Of a DNA stretch of 64,000 nt, positions 40,829-50,994 are shown one piece after another (the stretch's first letter is position 1; the number at the start of each line of letters is the position of its first letter). Source of the DNA: Lachnospiraceae bacterium (GTDB lineage: Bacteria; Bacillota; Clostridia; Lachnospirales; Lachnospiraceae). The stretch spans positions 1 through 64,000 of the forward strand of contig JAETQI010000018.1 in assembly GCA_021770755.1 (NCBI GenBank). The letters run 5' to 3'. Under the pieces are notes generated by a model. That model was not told the DNA's origin. It searched no databases and saw nothing but the letters and a program-made list of their open reading frames with translations. The position numbers and the translations under genes were made by a program.

Positions 40829-41236
40829 ATGGAGAACAGTGAACTGATCCGACTGGCATTGGAGGCAAGAGAGATGGCTTATGTGCCATATTCAAAATAC
40901 ATGGTCGGTGCGGCGCTTCTGACAAAGCAGGGGCGGGTTTACAAGGGTTGTAACATTGAAAATGCCGCCTACACGCCGACAAACTGTGCGGAGCGGACGG
41001 CATTTTTTAAGGCGGTGAGCGAGGGGGAGCGCGCGTTTGAGGCGATCGCGATCGTCGGCGGCTATCGGGGCGCGCCGACAAGCTACGCCTATCCCTGCGG
41101 GGTGTGCAGGCAGGTCATGATGGAATTCTGTGATCCCGCAGAATTTCGGATCATCACAGCAATCTCGGAGGAACAGTATGTGGAGCGGACGCTCACAGAA
41201 CTGCTGCCCGAGGGATTTGGACCGGATAATCTGTGA
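40829..41236 (+). CDS. cdd: Cytidine deaminase
   Basis: YSKYMVGAALLTKQGRVYKGCNIENAAYTPTNCAERTAFFKAVSEG, YPCGVCRQVMMEF. Confidence 0.95.
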   Translation: MENSELIRLALEAREMAYVPYSKYMVGAALLTKQGRVYKGCNIENAAYTPTNCAERTAFFKAVSEGERAFEAIAIVGGYRGAPTSYAYPCGVCRQVMMEFCDPAEFRIITAISEEQYVERTLTELLPEGFGPDNL

Positions 41237-41344
41237 TCCGGAGATCGAGTAGGGGAGTGGCTTTTTCCCCTGCTCGCGCGCGACCTGTGCGCCGCCTTAG
41301 CGGCATATTTCGTCTGCACGGGTCTGTGCATAAAAAAACTCGAT

Positions 41345-43066
41345 TTGGAGGAAAATATGGAGATCACAATATTATTCTTAATATTCGCTGCCGTTTTTTT
41401 ATACGTGATGATCCGGGGGGCTGTGGAGGAGAAGCGCCGCAGGAAAAAATACCGCAGCCAGCTTAAAGAGCTTTACGGCAGTTTCCCGGACAGGACTTAC
41501 AGTGTGGAGGAGCTTGACAGGATCTCGCGTTATTACTGGCACACGCGTGATGAAAAATGCAGTATTGGGAATGACATTGACGAGATCACCTGGAATGACC
41601 TGTCCATGGACAATATTTTTGCGCGCATGAATTTCACACAGTCCTCGTCGGGTGAGGAGTATCTCTATGCGATGCTGCGCTGCCCTGCTGTGGATGACAG
41701 AGACGGCAGACAGGAGAAAATGGAAGCGCATATCCGCTATATGATGGAGAACGAGAAGGAGCGGCTTGACACGATGATGTCCCTCAAAGATCTGGGGCAC
41801 ACAGGAAAATACGCGCTCTTTGACTATCTCGATTATCTTGATGAGCTGGGCGTGCGCGGAAACGGGATGCATTACGGCTGTATCCTTCTGTTGCTTGTGT
41901 CGGTCGCGGTGCTTTTTGTGCGGACTTCGCTGGGCGTGCCGATGCTGATCGCGGCGGCATGTTTTAATATCGTGACTTATATGAAGGAGAAAGGGATCGC
42001 GGCACCTTACGTGACGACATTTTCCTATATCACGCGCATGCTCCGCTGTGCCGACGACATCATCAAGCATGATTATGGTTCGGAGATGGGCGATTATGTT
42101 TCAACGCTGAGATCGGAGCGGGGAAGCTTTAAGGACTTTGAGAAAAACTCGGGGATGGTGCTGAAAATGAATGCCTCCACCGGGAATATTGATGAACTGC
42201 TGTTTGATTATATCAAGATGCTGACACATATCGACCTGATCCGGTTTAACAAAATGCTCAGCATCGTTCATCAGAACAGGCGGGAGATCATCGGGCTTGC
42301 CGGGGATATCGGTTATATAGATGCCGTGATCTCCATCGGATATTTCAGGGCGGCGCTCCCCTATTACACGACGCCGTTCCTGCAGACTGGCTGTGACAGC
42401 CGCTTTGTGATCAGCGAGGGATTTCACCCCTGTATCGACGAGCCTGTGGCAAACAGCTTTTCACAGCGCCGGGGAATGATCATCACAGGCTCGAATGCAT
42501 CGGGCAAATCCACCTTCTTGAAAATGACGGCGATCAATGCCATTCTGGCGCAGACGATCCATACCTGCGCGGCAAAAATGTACAAGGGCAATTATTACAG
42601 GATCTATTCTTCCATGTCACTGCGGGATAACCTTGACAGCGGTGAGAGCTACTATATCGTGGAGATCAAAGCGCTCAAGCGCATCATGGATGCGGCGTGC
42701 GCGAAGGATGACACCCCCCTTTTGTGCTTTGTGGATGAGGTGCTTCGGGGCACCAATACGGTGGAGCGCATCGCCGCGTCGACACAGATCTTAGAGCGGC
42801 TGTCGCAGCAGGGGATCCGCTGTTTCGCGGCGACGCATGACATCGAGCTGACGCATCTGCTCGAGCGGCATTATGACAATTATCATTTTGAGGAGGAGGT
42901 CAAAAACGATGATGTACTTTTCTCATACAGGCTCCTTGAGGGAAGGGCGCATACCAGGAACGCGATAAAGCTCCTGGAGATCATCGGATTCTCAAAGGAG
43001 ATCATCAGAAGGGCGGACGACATGGCAAGGGCGTTTCTGGCAGAGGGTGAATGGTCTGCTGATTAA
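41345..43066 (+). CDS. MutS-family ATPase (membrane-associated MutS-like)
   Basis: IITGSNASGKSTFLKMTAINAILAQTIHTCAA, LLCFVDEVLRGTNTVERIAASTQIL, FAATHDIEL; N-terminal hydrophobic segments. Confidence 0.88.
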   Translation: MEENMEITILFLIFAAVFLYVMIRGAVEEKRRRKKYRSQLKELYGSFPDRTYSVEELDRISRYYWHTRDEKCSIGNDIDEITWNDLSMDNIFARMNFTQSSSGEEYLYAMLRCPAVDDRDGRQEKMEAHIRYMMENEKERLDTMMSLKDLGHTGKYALFDYLDYLDELGVRGNGMHYGCILLLLVSVAVLFVRTSLGVPMLIAAACFNIVTYMKEKGIAAPYVTTFSYITRMLRCADDIIKHDYGSEMGDYVSTLRSERGSFKDFEKNSGMVLKMNASTGNIDELLFDYIKMLTHIDLIRFNKMLSIVHQNRREIIGLAGDIGYIDAVISIGYFRAALPYYTTPFLQTGCDSRFVISEGFHPCIDEPVANSFSQRRGMIITGSNASGKSTFLKMTAINAILAQTIHTCAAKMYKGNYYRIYSSMSLRDNLDSGESYYIVEIKALKRIMDAACAKDDTPLLCFVDEVLRGTNTVERIAASTQILERLSQQGIRCFAATHDIELTHLLERHYDNYHFEEEVKNDDVLFSYRLLEGRAHTRNAIKLLEIIGFSKEIIRRADDMARAFLAEGEWSAD

Positions 43067-43084
43067 GTGATTTGTGGAGGGGAT

Positions 43085-44794
43085 ATGAAAACAGTACTGT
43101 CAAAATATCTAAGACCTTACTATGGACGGATGCTGCTGGGATTTTCCATCAAATTTATCGGGACGATCATGGATCTGTGCCTGCCCTGGATCCTGGCGTA
43201 TATGATCGATACTGTGATCCCGCAGGGCAGACGCAACGCTGTTTTTGTATGGGGATTCGTGATGCTGGTCTGTTCGGTACTCGCACTCTCATTCAATGTC
43301 ATAGCGAACCGCATGGCGTCCAGGGTGGCAAGGGATACGACGGAAACGATACGCCATGACTTGTTCGTGAAGGTCATGTGGCTCTCCAATGCGAGGACGG
43401 ACGATCTCACGAAGCCGTCCCTGATCTCAAGGCTCACGACAGATACCTACAATATCCAGCAGATGCTGGGGCGGGTGCAGCGGCTTGGCGTGCGGGCGCC
43501 GATCCTGGTGATCGGCGGTATCCTCGTGACGCTGACGCTCGATCCGGTCCTGACGCTTGTGCTGGTCTCGGTGATGCCCGTCACAGCGTTTGTCACTTAC
43601 TATTTTTCCAGAAAAAGTATTCCCATGTACAATGCACTGCAGAGGGCTGTCGACCAGTTCGTGCGCCTGCTGCGGGAGGATATCGCAGGGATCCGCGTGA
43701 TCAAAGCGCTCTCCAAGACGGACTGCGAAGCACAGAAATACGATATACTGAACCAAAAGGTGGTCACGCTGGAGCGAAAGGCAGATATCACGATGGCTGT
43801 CGTCAATCCAGCCACAAACCTGTTTCTGAATCTCGGACTGGTGTTTGTCGTGATCGTCGGCGCGTACAGGGTGAACCAGGGAACCTCCGAGGTGGGCAAG
43901 ATCCTCGCGTTTCTTACATATTTTACGATCATATTAAATGCCATGATCAACATTTCAAAAATGTTTGTCATCATCTCCAGGGCAGTTGCCTCCGCAGACC
44001 GTATCATGGAAGTCATCGATGTGCCGGACAGAACGCAGTCCATGCAGTGTGAAAAGCGCGCGGAAGATGAGGCATATATCCGTTTTGAGCATGTGACATT
44101 TTCCTATCGTCAGACGGAAGCAGAGCCAAATCTGGCGGATATCAGTTTTGCGCTGAAAAAAGGGGAGACGCTTGGCATCATCGGCGCGACCGGATCGGGG
44201 AAGAGCACGCTTGCCGCGCTGCTGATGCGCTTTTATGAGATCAATCAGGGAAAGATCTATATAGAGGGCGAGGATATCCGCACCATGCCGGCTGGCAGGC
44301 TCAGGGAAAGGTTCGGCGTGGTCTTTCAGAATGACACGATCTTTGCGGACTCCATTGCGGAGAATGTCCGTATGGGACGGACACTGTCAGACGAGGACAT
44401 CAGAAATGCGATCGCGCACGCGCAGGCAAAAGAGTTTGTCGAGGAAGCGGGACGGGGGTACGATGATCAGATCAATATCCGCGGAGCCAATCTGAGCGGC
44501 GGGCAGAAACAGCGCATACTGATCGCGAGGGCACTGGCGGCAAAGCCGGATATCCTGATCCTGGACGATTCCTCGAGCGCACTGGATTATAAGACGGATG
44601 CCGCCCTGCGCCATGAGCTGTCGGCGCACTTTGCGGACACGACGAAGCTGATCATCGCACAGCGTGTCAGTTCGATACTGCACGCAGATCACATCATGGT
44701 GCTCGAGGACGGGAAGATGATCGGGTACGGGACGCACGAGGAGCTTCTGGAGCACTGCGAAGTGTACAGGGAGATCCGTGATTCGCAGATGTAA
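43085..44794 (+). CDS. ABC transporter ATP-binding/permease protein
   Basis: ABC exporter TM domain plus GATGSGKSTLAALLMRFY, LSGGQKQRILIARALAAKPDILILDDSSSALD. Confidence 0.93.
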   Translation: MKTVLSKYLRPYYGRMLLGFSIKFIGTIMDLCLPWILAYMIDTVIPQGRRNAVFVWGFVMLVCSVLALSFNVIANRMASRVARDTTETIRHDLFVKVMWLSNARTDDLTKPSLISRLTTDTYNIQQMLGRVQRLGVRAPILVIGGILVTLTLDPVLTLVLVSVMPVTAFVTYYFSRKSIPMYNALQRAVDQFVRLLREDIAGIRVIKALSKTDCEAQKYDILNQKVVTLERKADITMAVVNPATNLFLNLGLVFVVIVGAYRVNQGTSEVGKILAFLTYFTIILNAMINISKMFVIISRAVASADRIMEVIDVPDRTQSMQCEKRAEDEAYIRFEHVTFSYRQTEAEPNLADISFALKKGETLGIIGATGSGKSTLAALLMRFYEINQGKIYIEGEDIRTMPAGRLRERFGVVFQNDTIFADSIAENVRMGRTLSDEDIRNAIAHAQAKEFVEEAGRGYDDQINIRGANLSGGQKQRILIARALAAKPDILILDDSSSALDYKTDAALRHELSAHFADTTKLIIAQRVSSILHADHIMVLEDGKMIGYGTHEELLEHCEVYREIRDSQM

Positions 44795-44823
44795 CAGTGA
44801 TTTGGATTTGTCGGAGGTAAGTT

Positions 44824-46593
44824 ATGGCGGAAGGGCAGAAAAAGTATGAGAAACCAAAGAACCGCAAAAAGACGATTTTGCGGCTTGGCGGTTACATGAT
44901 ACAGTACAGGTATCTGGTACTGCTGGCACTTATCCTGACAGTGGGAAGCAACCTGCTGGCGCTGGTGGGACCGATGCTCTCAGGCTATGCGATCGATGCC
45001 ATCGAGCCGGGCGTCGGAAAAGTGGATTTTTCGCGCGTGTTTTATTATGTGGGGCTCATGGTGGTCTTTTATGTGATCTCTTCGATCTTATCGTATATCC
45101 TGTCGGTGCTGATGATCCATATCAGCCGCAAGGTCGTATATCAGATGAGGGAGGACGTCTTCACACATTTGCTGGCGCTTCCGGTCGGGTATTTTGACAC
45201 CCACCAGACAGGGGATATCATCAGCCGGATCTCGTATGACATTGATACGGTCAACGCTTCACTCACAAATGACCTGGTTCAGATCCTCACCACGCTGATC
45301 ACTGTGGCCGGGGCGTTTGCCATGATGGTCGTCATCTCGCCAAAGCTGGTGCTGATCTTCGCCTTTACAGTGCCGTTGTCCGTCCTGCTGACAAAGTTCA
45401 TCACGGGAAAGACGCGCCCGCTGTTTCGTATGCGGTCGCGCAGGCTGGGTGAACTGAACGGTTTTGTGGAGGAGATGATCTCAGGGCAGAAGACGCTCAA
45501 AGCGTATCATCAGGAAGAAAACACGATCCATAAGTTTGACGGCAAAAATGAGGAGGCTGTGGAGGCGTATTACAGGGCAGAGTATTACGGGAGTGTCGTC
45601 GGTCCTGCGGTGAATTTTGTCAATAATCTATCCCTTGCGCTGGTGAGCATGTTCGGGGCGCTGCTGTTCCTGGCTGGACAGATGCGCATTGGCAGTATTT
45701 CTTCTTTTATATTATACTCCAGAAAATTTTCCGGGCCGATCAACGAGGCGGCGAATATCATGAGCGAGCTGCAGTCCGCGCTCGCCGCCGCGGAGCGTGT
45801 GTTTCATATGCTCGATGAGCCGACGGAAGCCGCGGACCGCACAGCTGCGTTGGAACTTGAAGCCGTCGAGGGCGATGTGGTGTTAGAAAATGTGTGCTTT
45901 GGATATAAGAAGGACCAGCAGATCATCAGGAATCTGAACCTGCACGCTGCATCGGGAAAGCTGGTGGCGGTCGTGGGACCGACCGGAGCCGGCAAGACGA
46001 CGCTGATCAATCTGCTGATGCGCTTTTATGATGTGGACACCGGCAGGATCTGTGTGGACGGTCACGATATCTGCGATGTGACGCGCGCAGGCCTGCGCAG
46101 GGCGTACGCCATGGTGCTGCAGGACACGTGGCTCTTTGAGGGGACGGTCTTTGACAACATCGCATACGGCAGACAGGGAGCGACATTGGAGGAAGTGACG
46201 GACGCCGCCAAAGCAGCCAGGATCCATTCGTACATCAGGCGGCTGCCGCAGGGCTATGACACGGTGCTCACGGACGAGGGAACCAACATCTCAAAGGGGC
46301 AGAAGCAGTTGCTCACGATCGCGAGGGCGATGCTGCTGGACGCACCGATGCTCATTCTCGACGAGGCGACCTCCAACGTCGACACGAGGACGGAACAGCA
46401 GATCCAGCAGGCGATGCGGAAACTGATGGAGCACAAGACCTGTTTTGTCATCGCCCACAGGCTCTCGACCATTCAGAACGCGGATGTGATCCTGGTGGTG
46501 AACCATGGAGAGATCGTGGAGCAGGGGACGCACGGGGAGCTGATGGAGCGGGAAGGATTTTATTACCAGATGTATCGGGCACAGTTTGAGTAA
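44824..46593 (+). CDS. ABC transporter ATP-binding/permease protein (heterodimer partner)
   Basis: ABC exporter TM domain plus GPTGAGKTTLINLLMRFYDVDTG, ISKGQKQLLTIARAMLLDAPMLILDEATSNVD. Confidence 0.93.
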   Translation: MAEGQKKYEKPKNRKKTILRLGGYMIQYRYLVLLALILTVGSNLLALVGPMLSGYAIDAIEPGVGKVDFSRVFYYVGLMVVFYVISSILSYILSVLMIHISRKVVYQMREDVFTHLLALPVGYFDTHQTGDIISRISYDIDTVNASLTNDLVQILTTLITVAGAFAMMVVISPKLVLIFAFTVPLSVLLTKFITGKTRPLFRMRSRRLGELNGFVEEMISGQKTLKAYHQEENTIHKFDGKNEEAVEAYYRAEYYGSVVGPAVNFVNNLSLALVSMFGALLFLAGQMRIGSISSFILYSRKFSGPINEAANIMSELQSALAAAERVFHMLDEPTEAADRTAALELEAVEGDVVLENVCFGYKKDQQIIRNLNLHAASGKLVAVVGPTGAGKTTLINLLMRFYDVDTGRICVDGHDICDVTRAGLRRAYAMVLQDTWLFEGTVFDNIAYGRQGATLEEVTDAAKAARIHSYIRRLPQGYDTVLTDEGTNISKGQKQLLTIARAMLLDAPMLILDEATSNVDTRTEQQIQQAMRKLMEHKTCFVIAHRLSTIQNADVILVVNHGEIVEQGTHGELMEREGFYYQMYRAQFE

Positions 46594-46702
46594 GGGCAGG
46601 TACTGGCAGGAAACGGTGCGGTGGTCTGCCTTGCCCCGGACGTGATCCCGATCGATGGCATGAACTGTTATGTGCCAGCGTGGATCATATGATATCAGCG
46701 CA

Positions 46703-47434
46703 TCAGTCATGCCGCTCCTGCATATCGTCATATGTCTCGCAAAAGCGCGCTGAAAAAGAGGGCTCTTCGCCGCCTGCATACAGATGTGAAATATCCCCGA
46801 AACTGCTGACGCGGAAAATGGCAGTCCCTTCCCTGCGCTCTTCCGTGTTGACCGTGGTGACGGATGTGGGCGCCGCTGCCGTGTGATGCCACAAGATCAT
46901 AGGGGAAATGTTCATGAGATGGCTTAAGAGCACACATTCCACCCCGAAGTGGCAGAAGAATGCGAGCGTATCGCGGTTTGGCTTTTCTGCGCGATAGATG
47001 CCCGATTCCCGGACATAGCCGTGTTCTGCCAGCAGTCTGTCAAAGCCGTCGGTCACCCATTGATATTCCCTGCCGACATTTCCCTCCTCCATGGCTGGAT
47101 GCGTCCTCCACAGATCCCGGTCATAAAAACAAGGCTCACCGGTCCAGTCTGCGGGGAGCCAGTCCCATGCGATCGTGCGTCCGCAAGCCACATCGGGGCG
47201 TCTGATCGAAGGCGCAAATTCCCGGAGCCACTCGTGGGTGACAGCGGTGCGGTTCATTTTTTCCAAGGTGCAGGACGCCGTGGCTTTGGTGCGTCCAAGC
47301 GGCGACACATAAAAGTCTCGGATGTCCATTTGGCAGATCCGTTCTGCCAGCAGTCTGGCTTCCCGCCAACCCTTTTCGGTCAGCGTATCGTTTTCATAAT
47401 CCGGGTCGCCGTGGCGTATGATCAATAATCTCAT
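46703..47434 (-). CDS. Histidine phosphatase family protein
   Basis: LLIIRHGDPDYENDTLTEKGWREARLLAERI, VSPLGRTKATA, FFCHFGVE. Confidence 0.88.
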   Translation of the reverse strand: MRLLIIRHGDPDYENDTLTEKGWREARLLAERICQMDIRDFYVSPLGRTKATASCTLEKMNRTAVTHEWLREFAPSIRRPDVACGRTIAWDWLPADWTGEPCFYDRDLWRTHPAMEEGNVGREYQWVTDGFDRLLAEHGYVRESGIYRAEKPNRDTLAFFCHFGVECVLLSHLMNISPMILWHHTAAAPTSVTTVNTEERREGTAIFRVSSFGDISHLYAGGEEPSFSARFCETYDDMQERHD

Positions 47435-47676
47435 AAAGAATCCCTCATTTCGCATATTTCTTTTTTTCTACAGTTTCCAATTATACCATAGGTGGACAGA
47501 AGATGGAAGAAAAAAGAAATATCAACTCAAGATAAGATTTTTCGCCGAAGAATGAAATGAACTGCTTGACGATATACTAAGAAGAGTGATATTATATATT
47601 TCAGAGAAATCAATACATGCTGTTGTGGATCTGGACATGTTTCCAGGCTGCTGTCGGCGGAATGCGAGGTAAGATC

Positions 47677-47820
47677 ATGTCAAATTTAATAGAATTTTTC
47701 AGAATGGTATTATCATACCTGATGGTTTTTGCGGTGATTGCCGCTGTGTCAGGGCTTGGCGGATTCATCGGTGTCAAAGTGTGGAAGCCAAAGGCAAAGT
47801 CAGAACAGGTAAAAGAATAA
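47677..47820 (+). CDS. Small single-TM protein
   Basis: MSNLIEFFRMVLSYLMVFAVIAAVSGLGGFIGVKVWKPKAKSEQVKE. Confidence 0.55.
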   Translation: MSNLIEFFRMVLSYLMVFAVIAAVSGLGGFIGVKVWKPKAKSEQVKE

Positions 47821-47834
47821 AAATATCGGGGATA

Positions 47835-47875
47835 AGGTGTAAAGCTGTATACTTGCAGTCTTTACACTTTTTCAT
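47835..47875 (+). terminator. Intrinsic terminator
   Basis: ggtgtaaag ... ctttacacttttt. Confidence 0.7.
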
Positions 47876-47909
47876 TTTTGTATTCAGAAATAATCGTCTG
47901 ATTTTGTGA

Positions 47910-47938
47910 TTGACAACAAGATTTGGTTGCACTATACT
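47910..47938 (+). promoter_or_regulatory. Promoter of nrdD operon
   Basis: TTGACA (47910-47915), 17-nt spacer, TATACT (47933-47938). Confidence 0.7.
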
Positions 47939-47992
47939 AGAATACAGACACTATATCTAGTATAGTGATTAAATAACAGACACTATATAAAA
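47929..47992 (+). promoter_or_regulatory. Putative NrdR-box cluster
   Basis: Perfect 11-bp inverted repeat cactatactag (47930-47940)/ctagtatagtg (47957-47967) and repeated cagacactatat (also around 47978-47989), overlapping the -10. Confidence 0.6.
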
Positions 47993-48022
47993 GAAAAACA
48001 CGTATAAGGGAGTAGGATGTAA

Positions 48023-50188
48023 ATGAGCGAAGAAATCGATTACAGTGTGCTTTACCAGCCGAAAAAAACCGTTTATGTGATCAAAAAGGACGGCAGCAAA
48101 GAGGCGTTTAATGTGCAGAAAGTCATCACTGCAGTAGGGAAGTCTGCCTATCGCGCGCTGACAAAGTTCACGGATGCGGAGAAGCGCCAAATCTGTCAGG
48201 ACGTCATCGACAAGGTGGACGAGATGGAGGAGGAGAGGATCCCCATTCCGGTGATGCACAACATCGTCGAGAGCGCGCTGGAGGACGTAAAGCCGATCGT
48301 GGCGAAGAGCTACCGCGATTACAGGAACTACAAGCAGGATTTTGTCCGCATGATGGATGATGTGTACAAAAAGAGCCAGTCGATCATGTATGTCGGCGAT
48401 AAGGAGAACGCAAATACGGATTCTGCGCTTGTTTCCACGAAGAGGAGTCTCATCTTCAACCAGTTCAACAAGGAGCTGTACCAGAAATTCTTCCTGACGA
48501 CGGAGGAGATCCAGGCGTGCAGGGACGGATATATCTACATCCATGATATGTCGGCGCGGCGCGACACGATGAACTGCTGTCTGTTTGACGTTGAAAGCGT
48601 GCTCTCCGGCGGTTTTGAGATGGGAAACATCTGGTACAATGAGCCAAAGTCGCTGGATGTGGCTTTCGATGTGATCGGTGATATCGTGCTCAGTGCCGCA
48701 AGCCAGCAGTACGGTGGATTTACCGTGCCCGAAGTTGACAAGATTCTCGCGCCTTATGCGGAGAAAACTTATCAGTCTGCAATAGAGAAATACGTCGGTC
48801 TTGGCATTGACCAGAAAAAAGCAGAAGAGGTTGCGATTGCCGACGTGGAGCGCGAGTTTGAGCAGGGATTCCAGGGCTGGGAGTACAAGTTCAACACAGT
48901 GGCAAGCAGCCGCGGCGATTATCCTTTTATCACGGTGACAGCGGGGATCGGGACGGAGCGCTTTGCCAGGATGGCGACGATCCAGATGCTGAATGTCAGG
49001 CGCAAGGGGCAGGGCAAAAAGGACTGCAAGAAACCGGTGCTTTTTCCGAAGATCGTCTTCTTGTACGATGAAAATCTGCATGGTCCAGGAATGCCGCTCG
49101 AGGATGTGTTTGAGGCAGGGGTCAAGTGCTCTGCAAAGACGATGTACCCCGACTGGCTCAGCCTGACAGGCAAGGGTTATATCGCCAGCATGTACAAGCA
49201 GTACGGGAAGGTGATCTCGCCGATGGGCTGCCGCGCGTTTTTATCGCCGTGGTACGAGCGGGGCGGCATGCATCCTGCAGATGACAAGGATACGCCTGTA
49301 TTTGTAGGACGTTTCAATGTCGGCGCGGTCTCGCTGCACCTGCCAATGATCCTCGCAAAAGCAAGGCAGGAGAGCAGGGATTTTTACGAGGTGCTTGACT
49401 ATTATCTGAACCTGATCCGGCAGTTGCATATCAGGACTTACGCGTATCTCGGAAATATGCGCGCCTCGACGAATCCGCTGGCTTACTGTGAGGGTGGTTT
49501 CCTGGGCGGTCATCTGAAACTTTCGGACAAGATCAAACCGCTGTTAAAATATGCGACAGCATCCTTTGGCATCACGGCATTCAACGAGCTTCAGATGCTT
49601 TACAACGGCAAATCGCTTGTGGAGGACGGCGCGTTTGCAGTGGAGGTGCTTGAATATATCAATAAGGAAGTCAACCGTTTTAAAGAGGAGGACGGAAACC
49701 TCTACGCGATCTATGGGACGCCGGCGGAGAATCTCTGCGGCCTGCAGGTAAAGCAGTTCCGCGCGAAATACGGTATTGTGGAGGGCGTCTCTGACAGGGA
49801 GTATGTCAGCAACAGTTTTCACTGTCATGTGACGGAGGACATCACACCGATCGAGAAGCAGGATCTGGAATACCGGTTCTGGGAGCTGTCCAACGGCGGC
49901 AAGATCCAGTATGTGAAATATCCGATCGATTACAATATCGCAGCGATCAAGACACTCGTGCGGCGTGCGATGGCGATGGGATTTTATGAAGGAGTCAATC
50001 TGTCACTGGCGTACTGTGATGATTGCGGGCACCAGGAGCTGGAGATGGATGTGTGCCCCAAATGCGGCAGTACAAACCTGACGAAGATCGACCGCATGAA
50101 CGGCTATCTGTCGTACTCCCGCGTGCATGGGGACACGAGACTCAATGATGCGAAAATGGCGGAGATCGCAGAACGGAAAAGTATGTAA
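48023..50188 (+). CDS. nrdD: Anaerobic ribonucleoside-triphosphate reductase
   Basis: N-terminal ATP-cone VIKKDGSKEAFNVQKVITAV, YIHDMSARRDTMNCCLFD, C-terminal zinc CDDCGHQELEMDVCPKCG. Confidence 0.96.
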   Translation: MSEEIDYSVLYQPKKTVYVIKKDGSKEAFNVQKVITAVGKSAYRALTKFTDAEKRQICQDVIDKVDEMEEERIPIPVMHNIVESALEDVKPIVAKSYRDYRNYKQDFVRMMDDVYKKSQSIMYVGDKENANTDSALVSTKRSLIFNQFNKELYQKFFLTTEEIQACRDGYIYIHDMSARRDTMNCCLFDVESVLSGGFEMGNIWYNEPKSLDVAFDVIGDIVLSAASQQYGGFTVPEVDKILAPYAEKTYQSAIEKYVGLGIDQKKAEEVAIADVEREFEQGFQGWEYKFNTVASSRGDYPFITVTAGIGTERFARMATIQMLNVRRKGQGKKDCKKPVLFPKIVFLYDENLHGPGMPLEDVFEAGVKCSAKTMYPDWLSLTGKGYIASMYKQYGKVISPMGCRAFLSPWYERGGMHPADDKDTPVFVGRFNVGAVSLHLPMILAKARQESRDFYEVLDYYLNLIRQLHIRTYAYLGNMRASTNPLAYCEGGFLGGHLKLSDKIKPLLKYATASFGITAFNELQMLYNGKSLVEDGAFAVEVLEYINKEVNRFKEEDGNLYAIYGTPAENLCGLQVKQFRAKYGIVEGVSDREYVSNSFHCHVTEDITPIEKQDLEYRFWELSNGGKIQYVKYPIDYNIAAIKTLVRRAMAMGFYEGVNLSLAYCDDCGHQELEMDVCPKCGSTNLTKIDRMNGYLSYSRVHGDTRLNDAKMAEIAERKSM

Positions 50189-50246
50189 AAAACTAAGCGC
50201 ATCTAAGGGTACAGAGGACGTACCCTAAGATTTGCTAAGTTTTTGG
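50189..50246 (+). terminator. Imperfect long hairpin with T-tract after nrdD
   Basis: aaaaactaagcgcatctaagggtac ... gtaccctaagatttgctaagttttt. Confidence 0.6.
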
Positions 50247-50256
50247 AAGAACGCCA

Positions 50257-50347
50257 AAGGGCGGCGTTCTTCGCGTGGTGACGTCAGTTGAAGGGCGGCG
50301 TTCTTCGCGTGGTGACGTCAGTTGAAGGGGCGGCGTTCTTCGTGCGG
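50257..50347. repeat. 34-bp tandem repeat, two perfect copies plus a partial third
   Basis: aagggcggcgttcttcgcgtggtgacgtcagttg at 50257-50290 and 50291-50324; partial from 50325. Confidence 0.95.
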
Positions 50348-50378
50348 TAATATAAGAACTCTGGAGGTTGGATTGATT

Positions 50379-50990
50379 ATGAGATATCACAATATCACAA
50401 AGGATGATATGTTAAATGGGGACGGGCTTCGTGTTGTTTTGTGGGTGGCGGGGTGTGATCACTGCTGCAGGGGGTGTCAGAACCCTATGACCTGGGATCC
50501 CGATGGCGGGCTGGCATTTGATGATGCCGCAAAGGCGGAGATTTTTGAGCAGCTAGATAAACCGTATATTGAGGGGATCACATTTTCCGGCGGCGATCCG
50601 CTCCACTGTGCGAACAGAGAGGGTGTGAAGGAGCTTGCAAAAGAGATCCGGACAAAGTATCCGGATAAGGATATCTGGCTCTACACAGGGGACGTGTGGG
50701 AGAATGCCATGAGATATCCCGTGATCCGATATATCGATGTGCTTGTTGACGGAGAATTTATGCAGGACAGAAAGGATACAACGCTTCTGTGGAAGGGCAG
50801 CAGCAACCAGCGCGTGATCGATGTACAGGCTTCGCTGGCACAGGAAGATCCAAGGATCCCGGTGCTTCACTGTGGAGATCACGACGACATTCCCATGGGG
50901 CGCAGTACGGCTGGAATGACAGATCAGAATATCGTGCCGTTTAGCGCAAACGGAAGCTGTGCGGTCAAGAAAAATGCGTGCGAGGCGTAG
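50379..50990 (+). CDS. nrdG: Anaerobic ribonucleotide reductase activating protein
   Basis: GDGLRVVLWVAGCDHCCRGCQNPMTWDPDGG (CxxxCxxC-type), ITFSGGDPLH. Confidence 0.94.
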   Translation: MRYHNITKDDMLNGDGLRVVLWVAGCDHCCRGCQNPMTWDPDGGLAFDDAAKAEIFEQLDKPYIEGITFSGGDPLHCANREGVKELAKEIRTKYPDKDIWLYTGDVWENAMRYPVIRYIDVLVDGEFMQDRKDTTLLWKGSSNQRVIDVQASLAQEDPRIPVLHCGDHDDIPMGRSTAGMTDQNIVPFSANGSCAVKKNACEA

Positions 50991-50994
50991 GAAC

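Noticed and set aside
47969-49081. 370-aa minus-strand ORF
   Set aside because: Antisense to nrdD.
50257-50347. Tandem repeat considered as CRISPR
   Set aside because: Units are directly contiguous with no variable spacers; only two full copies and no cas genes nearby.
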